Source of the DNA: Bacillota bacterium
GTDB taxonomy: Bacteria; Bacillota; Clostridia; Acetivibrionales; DSM-1351
Assembly: GCA_023392075.1 (NCBI GenBank)
Contig: JAEVZU010000325.1
Coordinates: 1 to 7,912 of the forward strand
Direction of reading: 5' to 3'
Length of the DNA: 7,912 nt
Part shown: in pieces, positions 1 to 7,229 of the stretch
Position numbering within the stretch: the stretch's first letter is position 1
Layout: each line of letters opens with the position of its first letter
Program-made: the position numbers and the translations under genes
The notes under the pieces: generated by a model
Told to the model about the DNA's origin: nothing
The model's input: only the letters and a program-made list of their open reading frames with translations
The model's database searches: none

Positions 1-637
1 TTTTGTCAACCGCAGGAATTGATTCAGTCCCGTAAGCCATGGCACCCACAGCCTGGGCGCCGCCCACCCGGAATACCTGATCTATGCCTGCTTCCCTTGC
101 GGCAACAAGTATGGCAGGATTTACACTCCCATCCCTTGAGGGCGGTGTGCACATAATTATCCTGGAAACACCTGCAACCTTTGCAGGAACAGCCGTCATA
201 AGCACCGAAGAAATCAACGGTGCTGTCCCCCCCGGAACATATAATCCCACTTTTTCCAGAGGCCTTACCAACTGGCCTAATACCGTCCCGTCTTCCTTCG
301 GACTGATCCAGCTGTTTTGCAGCTGTTTTTCATGGAAACTCCGAATATTCTGTTTTGACCTTTTAATGGTTTCCAACAATTCAGGCTCTATTGCGTTGTA
401 AGCTGCCATTATTTCCTTTTCGGATACTTCCGTAGACCCTATCTCAGCATTGTCAAATATTTTTGTATACTCTCTTAAAGCCTTGTCTCCGTTTACGCGG
501 ACATTCTCAAGAATATCGGAAACTACTTTTATTATACTGGCGCCATCCTTGGATTTCGTCCGCTGCGCCAGCTTTGTATATAACTCTTTGACCCTGATAC
601 CATCTTCATCTTTTGTCAGATCCAATATGTTTATCAT
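1..637 (-). CDS. hisD: Histidinol dehydrogenase, N-terminal part (runs off window)
   Basis: The first 212 residues of HisD, which oxidises L-histidinol to L-histidine in two NAD-dependent steps in the cytoplasm (EC 1.1.1.23). The translation starts MINILDLTKDEDG and carries the family signatures GLYVPGGTAPLISSVLMTAV (residues 131-150) and FRVGGAQAVGAMAYGTE (189-205). Family members are about 430 residues, so roughly half is present. The zinc ligands and catalytic Glu-His pair of the C-terminal half lie beyond the window edge and cannot be judged. The start at 637 is chosen because AAAGGAGG (655-648) sits 10 nt upstream. An in-frame ATG at 691 would add 18 residues, but has only a GAGG three bases away. 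It is the third gene of a hisZ-hisG-hisD operon, 98 nt after hisG. A run of seven G on the coding strand (227-233) falls within the PGG codons and the frame stays open through it. Confidence 0.97.
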   Translation of the reverse strand, partial: MINILDLTKDEDGIRVKELYTKLAQRTKSKDGASIIKVVSDILENVRVNGDKALREYTKIFDNAEIGSTEVSEKEIMAAYNAIEPELLETIKRSKQNIRSFHEKQLQNSWISPKEDGTVLGQLVRPLEKVGLYVPGGTAPLISSVLMTAVPAKVAGVSRIIMCTPPSRDGSVNPAILVAAREAGIDQVFRVGGAQAVGAMAYGTESIPAVDK

Positions 638-735
638 ATTCTGCCTGCCTCCTTTAGCATACTCAGCTTCACTCACCGGTTCAGAACACATACACCTCAA
701 TGCAGATTATCCTGATCTTACGTTTGCTGGCTCTT
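638..735 (-). other. hisG-hisD intergenic spacer
   Basis: A 98-nt gap between the hisG stop (736-738) and the hisD start, long for neighbours in one operon. It holds the hisD ribosome binding site and an 8-codon reading frame, MLKEAGRI, starting at 660. That frame ends in a TGA overlapping the hisD ATG (ATGA). I see no terminator with a T-tract and no promoter hexamer pair, so co-transcription with hisG is likely. Confidence 0.5.
648..655 (-). promoter_or_regulatory. Ribosome binding site of hisD
   Basis: AAAGGAGG on the minus strand, 10 nt upstream of the ATG at 637. It is a near-perfect match to the 16S anti-Shine-Dalgarno sequence and decides the hisD start against the in-frame ATG at 691. 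Confidence 0.85.
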
Positions 736-1380
736 TTAGCGTCTGAGCAAAAGCTGTGCACGTACCCCATCTATAATTTTTTGAATTCTCTCATTTTCCA
801 TTTTCATACTAACCCTGTTTACCACCATTCTTGCACTTATATCGGCTATGGTATCAAGCACAACAAGTCCGTTTTCCTTCAGCGTCCTTCCGCTTTCCAC
901 CAGATCCACTATTACCTCGGACAGGCCGACCAAAGGCGCAAGCTCCACAGATCCGTTCAGTTTGATTATTTCAACACTTTCCCTTCTGGTCCTCTCGAAA
1001 TAATTTCTGGCTATGTTGGGATATTTAGTGCCCACCCTTCTGATTGTGAGTTCATCTATTTTTCCCTGCAGTTCTGCCGGTCCTGCCAGCGCCATTTTAC
1101 AGGCGGCAAAGCCCAGGTCCAGAACTTCGTACAGATTCCTGCCCTCTTCAAGTATGGTATCTTTCCCCACAATACCTATATCTGCCGCACCATATTCAAC
1201 ATATGTAGGAACATCTGCCGGCTTGGCTAAAAAGAATTTTATCCCATTCTTTTCGTCTGATAAAATAAGCTTTCTGGTTGATGACTTTAATTCCGAACAA
1301 TCTATTCCAATGGCTTCAAACAGTTCAACCGACATCTCGGTAAGTCTTCCCTTTGAAAGTGCAATTGTTAAATACCTCAT
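736..1380 (-). CDS. hisG: ATP phosphoribosyltransferase catalytic subunit, short form
   Basis: HisG condenses ATP and PRPP to phosphoribosyl-ATP, the committed first step of histidine synthesis (EC 2.4.2.17), in the cytoplasm. At 214 residues it is the short HisG_S form, which lacks the C-terminal regulatory domain and needs HisZ for activity. That agrees with hisZ directly upstream. Visible family sequence: MRYLTIALSKGRL at the N-terminus, FFLAKPADVPTYVEYGAADIG (residues 49-69), RVGTKYPNIARNYF (115-128), and the PRPP-binding stretch VDLVESGRTLKENGL (158-172). The start ATG at 1380 is preceded by TGGAGGG with only 4 nt to the ATG, a short but usable spacing. The gap to the hisZ stop is 38 nt, so the two are surely co-transcribed and probably made in step. 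Nothing is missing or broken. Confidence 0.98.
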   Translation of the reverse strand: MRYLTIALSKGRLTEMSVELFEAIGIDCSELKSSTRKLILSDEKNGIKFFLAKPADVPTYVEYGAADIGIVGKDTILEEGRNLYEVLDLGFAACKMALAGPAELQGKIDELTIRRVGTKYPNIARNYFERTRRESVEIIKLNGSVELAPLVGLSEVIVDLVESGRTLKENGLVVLDTIADISARMVVNRVSMKMENERIQKIIDGVRAQLLLRR

Positions 1381-1418
1381 ATTCCCTCCACTGACCCGAT
1401 TTTTTTATGCTTCTGCTT

Positions 1419-2678
1419 TCACTTCCCGCCAAGTATGGTTTCAATGCTGGTCTCACTGACAATATCATTTACCAGGTCATGAACCTTGATCCTGCCGCCG
1501 TCGTCAATAAGGACAACTCCGCCTATTTGCTTTGCACGTGCATATTCCAGGCCCTTCTCAATGCTCCCGGTCAACATCATGGTTTCAATGTTCATTTGCT
1601 GTTTTCTGAGAGTCTCTGCTATTTCAATTGCACTTTTCCTGTTTGTTTTCTTATAGCAGATCAGGGAATCCACACTTGGCCTGTCTTTTGACATAAGCGT
1701 TTTGTCAAGGGCCATCATAAGCATATTTATTCCAATTGAGAAGCCGATTGCCGGACAGTCCTTTCCAAATGTTGATGTAAGACTGTCATACCTGCCTCCG
1801 GAAAGTATAGGAAAACCTACTCCATAGGTAAAACCTCTGAAAATTATTCCGGTGTCATAATCCGGCCCCTTTAGCATACCCAGATCAATTGACAGGTACT
1901 TTGTCAGGCCATAATCTCCCAGGATATTTATTACTTCCTCTATATTCTCCAGAGCAGCAAGGCTTCTTTCGTTTTTTGTTATCTTTTTAAGTTTTTCTAT
2001 GACATCCAGTGAACCGAACAAGCCTGGAAGCTTTAAAATCAGTTCCTTTAATTCATTTGATATATTATGCCGGTTCACAAGTTCTTCAACGCCAACATAA
2101 TCTTTTCTGTCAATCAGCCTGGACATTCCGGCAATATCCTTTTCCGAAAAGCCGGCCTCTTCTGCCAGTCCCTTAAAAAAATCGACCTGCCCTATATCAA
2201 TTTGAAAGTCCTCCAACCCCGCTGCCTTCAAAGTATTTATTGCAACAGCAATGATTTCGGCATCACTCTCGCAGGAGGAATCTCCAAGCAATTCAATCCC
2301 CACCTGTGTAAATTCGTTTTGCCGCCCGCCTCCAATCTCATTGAATCTGAATACATTACCAATATAGGAGTATTTTATGGGAAGCTGGACATCTTTGTTT
2401 TTAGTTGCGGTAATTCTGGCAACCGGAACGGTTATATCAGGCCTCAAAACAAGTATTCGTCCTTTGGGGTCCAAAAATTTAACCATTGACTCCTGAGGAA
2501 AGGACTCGATGTCTGAAGAAAATACATCATAAAATTCAATTGTCGGAGTTTCTATTTCATAAAAGCCATAGGATCTGAAAGTTTTCCGTATACGGCTTTC
2601 AAGTTCTCTTTTAGCAAAGCACTCATCAAACAGGATATCCTGATAACCATCGGGAGTATAAATTTTCCATTTTGACAT
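1419..2678 (-). CDS. hisZ: ATP phosphoribosyltransferase regulatory subunit
   Basis: HisZ is a catalytically dead relative of histidyl-tRNA synthetase. It assembles with short-form HisG, is needed for HisG activity and mediates histidine feedback. The 419-residue protein shows the class II synthetase core over about residues 1-325: YTPDGYQDILFDE (7-19), VLRPDITVPVARI (77-89), the motif 2 region GNVFRFNEIGGGRQNEFTQVG (107-127), GPDYDTGIIFRGFTYGVG (271-288), and SGGRYDSL with AIGFSIGINML (293-320). HisZ rather than HisS is called because residues 271-288 depart from the synthetase signature RGLDYYTG and because hisG_S follows at once. Residues 336-419 form a C-terminal extension resembling the tRNA-binding end of HisRS in position. 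The start at 2678 follows GAGAGG (2689-2684) with 5 nt spacing. It is the first gene of the operon and has its own promoter. Confidence 0.96.
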   Translation of the reverse strand: MSKWKIYTPDGYQDILFDECFAKRELESRIRKTFRSYGFYEIETPTIEFYDVFSSDIESFPQESMVKFLDPKGRILVLRPDITVPVARITATKNKDVQLPIKYSYIGNVFRFNEIGGGRQNEFTQVGIELLGDSSCESDAEIIAVAINTLKAAGLEDFQIDIGQVDFFKGLAEEAGFSEKDIAGMSRLIDRKDYVGVEELVNRHNISNELKELILKLPGLFGSLDVIEKLKKITKNERSLAALENIEEVINILGDYGLTKYLSIDLGMLKGPDYDTGIIFRGFTYGVGFPILSGGRYDSLTSTFGKDCPAIGFSIGINMLMMALDKTLMSKDRPSVDSLICYKKTNRKSAIEIAETLRKQQMNIETMMLTGSIEKGLEYARAKQIGGVVLIDDGGRIKVHDLVNDIVSETSIETILGGK

Positions 2679-2707
2679 AATTACCTCTCATTAAATAAAT
2701 TTGGTTT

Positions 2708-2779
2708 ATGTGAAATATCGGCATTTCATAATCTTATCTTACCAATTTACTTTATTCAGTTAAAGTGGTAGACTGGTAA
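2708..2779 (-). promoter_or_regulatory. hisZ 5' leader with two potential RNA hairpins
   Basis: The transcribed leader can fold twice. ACTTTA (2749-2754) pairs with TAAAGT (2761-2766), and may be extended by TTACCA (2739-2744) with TGGTAA (2774-2779). Separately, TGAAAT (2711-2716) pairs with ATTTCA (2723-2728) around a 6-nt loop. Neither is followed by a U-run, so they are not intrinsic terminators. The T-box consensus (AGGGTGGNACCGCG) that often controls Firmicute amino acid operons is absent. The stems are short and AU-rich; function is unproven. Confidence 0.35.
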
Positions 2780-2815
2780 ATTAATAAATCATATTTATTA
2801 TATTTTATTTTACCA
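2774..2815. repeat. Dyad of TGGTAAA half-sites around the hisZ -10 box
   Basis: TGGTAAA (2774-2780) and its exact reverse complement TTTACCA (2809-2815) flank a second, nearly concentric dyad, TAATAAAT (2782-2789) / ATTTATTA (2793-2800), with a 3-nt centre. The -10 box lies between the outer arms and one arm is in the promoter spacer, a typical layout for a repressor operator. Further TGGTA copies occur at 2766-2770 and, inverted, at 2740-2744. The DNA is very AT-rich, so chance dyads are possible. No regulator is identified. Confidence 0.4.
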
Positions 2816-2825
2816 CATCAGTCAA
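2797..2825 (-). promoter_or_regulatory. Sigma-A type promoter of the hisZGD operon
   Basis: Reading the minus strand, TTGACT (2825-2820) and TATAAT (2802-2797) are separated by exactly 17 bp. This is a perfect -10 and a one-mismatch -35. Transcription should begin near 2790, giving a leader of about 110 nt before the hisZ ATG at 2678. It lies just downstream of the terminator of the preceding gene, so the his operon is independently transcribed. Confidence 0.85.
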
Positions 2826-2861
2826 TAAGAATTAAATTATTTTGGTTTTCCAAATAATAAA

Positions 2862-2914
2862 AGTACCCTGTAAAGTAAACACAGTCTTTATCCCATGTCA
2901 CCTTACAGGGTACT
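2862..2914 (-). terminator. Intrinsic terminator after the large secreted protein
   Basis: A perfect 12-bp inverted repeat, AGTACCCTGTAA (2862-2873) with TTACAGGGTACT (2903-2914), separated by 29 nt. On the minus strand the second arm runs into TTTTATTATTT, giving a U-rich tail; on the plus strand no T-run follows. It begins about 50 nt after the stop codon at 2964. The loop is longer than usual for an intrinsic terminator, but stem, tail and position fit. Confidence 0.75.
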
Positions 2915-2963
2915 CTTACAGCTTTCTCACCTTACATTAGCCTGTATGTCTTTCATTTATGCT

Positions 2964-5900
2964 TTATCTGCCCCATACCTTCCACTCCAGGATTCCGGTG
3001 GAGGTTGATGCTTTTGCTGTTATTTCAACGCGTATCCGGCTTGTATTAACAGGATCAAAAACAGTAGTGTTATACTGATCGGCAAGTACTCCGGGGGTGC
3101 CGGAATTTGTAACATTAACCCAACCGGAGCCATCCCAGTACTTTATTGTACAGGAAGCCGGCACATCTATACCGCCCTCGTCTGCAATATCGCTGAACCA
3201 GTAAATATCACATTTTGATATTGTATATGCCTTATCAAAATCGTATTGCACCCACTGGGTAGTTCCCGGGTTGTCCCAGTTGCCATACACAAGTTGAGTC
3301 CTGTCATTTGAGCCGGCGGGATCATAACCGTCGTTCAGAGCATTGACACTCTCCCAGCTTGAACAAAAGGAGGTTGAAGGTGTGGCATTTGCGGCAATGT
3401 TGGTTTCACTTGGTTCCCCGCTGCTGCCCGATGCCAGTGATCTGACTTCTGACTGGCTCAGTGCCTTGCTGTAAATCTTGAAATCATCCACCATTCCGTT
3501 CAGATAAGTATCACCCGACCATTGCGATCTTCCGATGTAATTCTGGTTAGTATCTCCAAGGCCGGCCGGATTTATATTCATTGCTGCGTTCCTTGCCACT
3601 TCCGAGCCGTCAATATACAGGATGCCTGTGTTTCCTGACAGAGTCACAGCAATATGCTTCCATGTACCGGCAGGTAATCCCGATGCGTAATTCAATTGAC
3701 TTTCACTGCCATTGCCTGCAGTGGTTATTGCGAATCTAAGCCCTGAGCCTCCTGCACTTGGGGTCAGGAACATATAATTTGTAGTTCCGGTTCCGAAGTC
3801 AAAAATCCTGGCCCAATCAGTAATCGAATTGACTTTAACCCAGGCTGCTACCGTAAAATCGGTCAAATTGCTGACAATTCCATTTGGAAGACTTACATAC
3901 TGATTGCTTCCGTTCAGATTCAAGGCATTCCCATTCTTTCCGGCAGCAAAACCGGCACCGCCATTAAGGGTTCCGTTCCTCTGGAAACCGGAAGAATCAT
4001 ATGCTGTGGAACCCGAGGTTTCATTGAAGGTAAGGTTTGTTACACAGCTGTCTGCAGGTGCTGCCGTTACATTAATTGTTACCAGGGAAGAACTTGACAG
4101 CGCTCCGTCACTGGCCGTCAGCTTGAAAGTGTAGGTTCCGGGTGCTGAAACCGTAGCCGTAGTCTTCAGGCTGGCCGCATTTGAAAAGCTTACCGAGCCG
4201 GCTCCGCTCTCCAGACTCCAGTTTGTGGTCAATACTCCATTCGGCAGTCCGTCGTCGGTAGCCGTACCGTTCAGTGTCACAGCCGGCATAACAAAAGTTG
4301 CAGCCGGGCCGGCACTTACAACCGGAGCGGTATTTACCCCAGGTGTTCCCGTTGATATTTTTATATCATAATTTGCAGCTGTTCCGACATTTATATTCGC
4401 TACCGCTTTTTTGCCTGCTGAAACTGTCAATGTACCGGATTTCACATTGTTTATAAGTATATCATAGGTTCCGGCCGATAAACCTGTAATACTCAGTTTT
4501 GTGGTGTGCGCCGCTGAAGTATACTGATTTTTCAGGTTGAGCTGCACATAATTCTTTGCTGTTGCTACCGTAGCTGATGTATACTGATCCCTGTCAAGCT
4601 CCAGATACAACTTCTCGGTTATAAGGTTCAGCCTCTTCATCAAGCCGTCCTTTGGTATTATTGTATAGTTCGAGCCATTCAGAGATACATCGCAGCCGTA
4701 TCCATACAAACCGAACACAGGGTCAACCGCAACGTCGGAGCTCAGTATCTTTAATGCTCCGAATAAACCCAGATCAGCTTCTCCGGCCATATCTCTCCAG
4801 CCGTTGACCAGGGTTCCGTTACCAACTCCCTGACCTCCCAGATTTCCTTTTTCAGCCTGATAGGTCCAGGAAACAGCTCCGAGATTTAGAGAATCGGAAC
4901 TTATCTGTCCTGAATTGATACACGACAGGGTGGCCAGTTTTGCTGCAAATGCCATTCTGGCATCCATTTCTGGAGTTGTTGAATTATACCTCATCCAATC
5001 ATCCATACAGTATCCCGCAAGGGAGGTTGTATACTGGAAGTTCCACCAGTTTTCGCCGCAATTTGTGACGGGATCGGCGTAATAGTACCAAACCGGCTGA
5101 TTACCACGGCAGGCTCTGGTTTTCAGATTGATTTTATTCATCATACCGGTGTTGTTGTTGATCTTGGCCAGTGTATATACTGCTTCTTCTCCCGTATTGT
5201 CATAGCTGTATTCCGACCCGTACGGGTATGTAGTGTTCCTGAAATTATTATATTTGGTAGTCATATATCCGGACAAAGTGTTTGCCTCTGATGTATAGCC
5301 CTCATCCCTCAAAGCCTGAATGATTTCGGGAGTGGTCAATTCCCCCATCAATCCCGTATTCCAGTTATAGGAGACACCTGAGCCGTAAAGGGCTTTGAAT
5401 ATGTTATAGCACCTTAACAGGTATGTATTTCTTGGATTATTGTAAGTAATGAGATCGGGATATTGCTTTGCAATCTTGTACATGCTGAAAAAGGTATTGT
5501 AAATATGAGGATATGCATAACCTCTGTATGTCGGAGTGGTATTTTCTCCGTACATCAGGAAGTCATGTATAAGATAGTCCGAATGATGTCCGTTCATTAA
5601 GTTGGTCCATATGGCTGTTTCAAGATAGTCATCTACGGCATCAACTTCTGATGCGACAGGATTTAAAACATTTTTCTCCGCCAGGAACTGTCCGTGGGTC
5701 AACCCCCAATCGTCTCCCCAGCCCCAATAACCTGCGAAATTATTTCTTTTTGCTTTGGTGTTCAGCATCCAGTCATCAAATACCTTGTTCCTTATGTCAT
5801 TGGTATTCCACTGGGTGTTTTGGACCATATGAGTTGCATGTCGCTGCAGGGCAGTGTCAACAGGCTCTATAGCATAGAACTGAAGTACTGTCTTCTCACC

Positions 5901-7031
5901 ATTCCCGTAATTCACGGTTATGTTGTTGGGACCCAGCTGGCTGAGTGTCAATGAATAGATTTTATGATTGGTTCCGACTGTATTCAAATAGGTCATTGTT
6001 GCGCCTGTCGGAAGATTTATGGAATTTATGGTTTTAGATGTATGCAGGTCAACCTTTGCTGTCATATTTGTGGCAAATATCATACCCGGAACCACATTGA
6101 CATCAATAAGACCTTCTGTGTAGAGCCTTTCCTTCATCGCAGACTCGTCATTTACCTTGAAGAACTTGAAGCTATAGGTTTTGCTTTGATTTGGAGAAAG
6201 TACAAGACTGGTATTGGGAAGGTACCCGCGGTTTGTGCTTTTTATTACGTTTGAGTGGATATAAAATACATTAAGTCCGTTTTGCCAGCCCGACTGATCC
6301 TGACACCAGGCAGCCTCTTCCGAGGAACGCTCCTGCGTTCTCCAGTGATCCTGATATTCAAAGCCCGCTCCCGTTGAAGGGTCAGGAACCATCAGCATAA
6401 ATGGACCTAATCCGCTTGGTCTGGTAACATAAACATATGATGAATTATTCCCCGTAAAAGAATGATCAACTGTTCTTGTTTCATATATTGCATCTCCGCC
6501 GGTCCAGAATTCATTAAAGGGAAGCGGAAGTCCGAAATCTCCGATTTCAAGCGTTTGCGAGCTTGTATTGGTAACATTTATCGACCATAAAAGATAATCA
6601 TTCACCAATGAATAGGTCTCAACAACCTTGAAATTTTTTATACCACTGGCATTGCCGGAGTTTTGATAGGTTACCGTTACAGTGTTTCCGCTTTGACTCT
6701 GGGACCTGACATCCGCAGACTTATTGGTGGTAGCTGTTGTCCATGCGCCGTTACCCAGCCTGTACTTAAACATAAGTTCACCGAGCCATTGATGGCCGGA
6801 CGTGTTCTGTTTCGGCGCATTAACGGTATTCATAACATAATTTGTCGAAAATGTATCACCTGTCATTTTTAATGAAGATATTTCACCGTAGGAACCTGTT
6901 TCAACCTGGAAATAATTGTTGGACAAAGTATATGCATATGACTCTGCCGGAAATACAAAGAGTGACAATAACAGGATAAAACCTGTTACCCCTAAAAACA
7001 GAAGTACTTTTGATGTTTTGGTATTACTCAT
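2964..7031 (-). CDS. Large secreted multidomain protein: DUF5695-like region, PKD-like, LamG and discoidin-like domains
   Basis: A 1355-residue exported protein. Residues 1-33 are a signal peptide: a Lys-containing start, hydrophobic core VLLFLGVTGFILLLSLFVF, and likely cleavage after ESYA. Residues about 36-890 match what I recall of DUF5695. The first 390 residues look like beta-sandwich, and 395-765 look helical and rich in Trp, Tyr and acids, as in alpha-barrel glycoside hydrolases: YWGWGDDWG (435-443), EVDAVDDYLETAIW (462-475), NTGLMGELTTPEI (558-570), YGSEYSYDNTGEEAVY (604-619), GENWWNFQYTTS (659-670). A beta-like segment at 770-890 closes it. Next come a PKD/Ig-like domain (900-990, DDGLPNG, TFKLTASDG), a LamG domain (998-1200, FTVAAWVKV, GTWKHIAVTLSG, VDDFKIYSKALS) and a discoidin/F5-8C-like domain (1210-1355, QWVQYDF to EWKVWG). 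I see no dockerin, SLH or LPXTG element, suggesting free secretion. AAAGGAG lies 10 nt before the ATG. It is a single-gene unit between two terminators. A polysaccharide-active role is inferred from architecture only; substrate unknown. Confidence 0.85.
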   Translation of the reverse strand: MSNTKTSKVLLFLGVTGFILLLSLFVFPAESYAYTLSNNYFQVETGSYGEISSLKMTGDTFSTNYVMNTVNAPKQNTSGHQWLGELMFKYRLGNGAWTTATTNKSADVRSQSQSGNTVTVTYQNSGNASGIKNFKVVETYSLVNDYLLWSINVTNTSSQTLEIGDFGLPLPFNEFWTGGDAIYETRTVDHSFTGNNSSYVYVTRPSGLGPFMLMVPDPSTGAGFEYQDHWRTQERSSEEAAWCQDQSGWQNGLNVFYIHSNVIKSTNRGYLPNTSLVLSPNQSKTYSFKFFKVNDESAMKERLYTEGLIDVNVVPGMIFATNMTAKVDLHTSKTINSINLPTGATMTYLNTVGTNHKIYSLTLSQLGPNNITVNYGNGEKTVLQFYAIEPVDTALQRHATHMVQNTQWNTNDIRNKVFDDWMLNTKAKRNNFAGYWGWGDDWGLTHGQFLAEKNVLNPVASEVDAVDDYLETAIWTNLMNGHHSDYLIHDFLMYGENTTPTYRGYAYPHIYNTFFSMYKIAKQYPDLITYNNPRNTYLLRCYNIFKALYGSGVSYNWNTGLMGELTTPEIIQALRDEGYTSEANTLSGYMTTKYNNFRNTTYPYGSEYSYDNTGEEAVYTLAKINNNTGMMNKINLKTRACRGNQPVWYYYADPVTNCGENWWNFQYTTSLAGYCMDDWMRYNSTTPEMDARMAFAAKLATLSCINSGQISSDSLNLGAVSWTYQAEKGNLGGQGVGNGTLVNGWRDMAGEADLGLFGALKILSSDVAVDPVFGLYGYGCDVSLNGSNYTIIPKDGLMKRLNLITEKLYLELDRDQYTSATVATAKNYVQLNLKNQYTSAAHTTKLSITGLSAGTYDILINNVKSGTLTVSAGKKAVANINVGTAANYDIKISTGTPGVNTAPVVSAGPAATFVMPAVTLNGTATDDGLPNGVLTTNWSLESGAGSVSFSNAASLKTTATVSAPGTYTFKLTASDGALSSSSLVTINVTAAPADSCVTNLTFNETSGSTAYDSSGFQRNGTLNGGAGFAAGKNGNALNLNGSNQYVSLPNGIVSNLTDFTVAAWVKVNSITDWARIFDFGTGTTNYMFLTPSAGGSGLRFAITTAGNGSESQLNYASGLPAGTWKHIAVTLSGNTGILYIDGSEVARNAAMNINPAGLGDTNQNYIGRSQWSGDTYLNGMVDDFKIYSKALSQSEVRSLASGSSGEPSETNIAANATPSTSFCSSWESVNALNDGYDPAGSNDRTQLVYGNWDNPGTTQWVQYDFDKAYTISKCDIYWFSDIADEGGIDVPASCTIKYWDGSGWVNVTNSGTPGVLADQYNTTVFDPVNTSRIRVEITAKASTSTGILEWKVWGR

Positions 7032-7093
7032 TTCTAATTCGCTCCTTTCAACTCTAATATAAAGCGTTTTTCAGGTATCTATTTGCGAAATAT

Positions 7094-7107
7094 AGAATAT
7101 ATATTCT
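7094..7107. repeat. 14-bp perfect palindrome in the leader of the secreted protein gene
   Basis: AGAATATATATTCT is fully self-complementary. It lies about 63 bp upstream of the ATG at 7031. It could be a binding site for a dimeric regulator or simply AT-rich chance. Upstream on the minus strand (7122-7116) sits GGAGGTG, a strong Shine-Dalgarno-like sequence with no well-placed start codon after it. Confidence 0.4.
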
Positions 7108-7177
7108 TGCTTCACCTCCAATCATGGGTTCACGTGTAAATTATTGCAGAAGTTTGTCCTATTGCTTGCTTTCCTTA

Positions 7178-7186
7178 ATCATATCA
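7178..7186 (-). promoter_or_regulatory. Possible extended -10 promoter of the secreted protein gene
   Basis: On the minus strand TGATATGAT (7186-7178) fits the extended -10 pattern TG-N-TATGAT. I find no good -35 at 16-18 bp; the nearest likeness, TTGGAA (7211-7206), is 22 bp away. Transcription from here would give a leader of about 140 nt. It lies downstream of the gerW terminator, so some promoter must exist in 7032-7229, but this choice is tentative. Confidence 0.35.
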
Positions 7187-7229
7187 TGCCATTTATTACA
7201 TATTATTCCAAATTTTTAATGGTTTACTT

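Larger units (their letters stand above)
7032..7229 (-). other. Long intergenic leader of the secreted protein gene
   Basis: About 200 nt without a credible gene. It holds the ribosome binding site AAAGGAG (7048-7042), the 14-bp palindrome, the orphan GGAGGTG and the weak extended -10. A 23-codon frame starting MIGGEARIY lies inside but has no ribosome binding site. I do not recognise a known riboswitch consensus in it. Confidence 0.5.

Noticed and set aside
227..233. Seven-G run in hisD as a frameshift site
   Set aside because: The frame continues with conserved HisD sequence on both sides, and the run simply encodes part of the conserved PGG motif.
637..691. Earlier in-frame start for hisD at 691
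   Set aside because: It would add 18 residues unlike HisD N-termini and lacks a well-spaced ribosome binding site, whereas the ATG at 637 has a perfect one.
700..1459. Plus-strand open frames opposite hisG and hisZ
   Set aside because: They lie antisense to well-conserved his genes, have low-complexity Cys/Ser/Phe-rich translations, and show no domain likeness.
2782..2800. AT-only hairpin as a terminator
   Set aside because: It overlaps the hisZ -10 box and has no GC pairs; it is better read as part of a promoter dyad.
2679..2860. T-box leader upstream of hisZ
   Set aside because: The antiterminator consensus AGGGTGGNACCGCG is absent on the minus strand, and no terminator lies between promoter and hisZ.
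7048..7075. CcpA cre-like site upstream of the secreted protein
   Set aside because: AAAAACGCTTT has a cre-like core, but the outer TG and CA bases do not fit the consensus, leaving about three mismatches.
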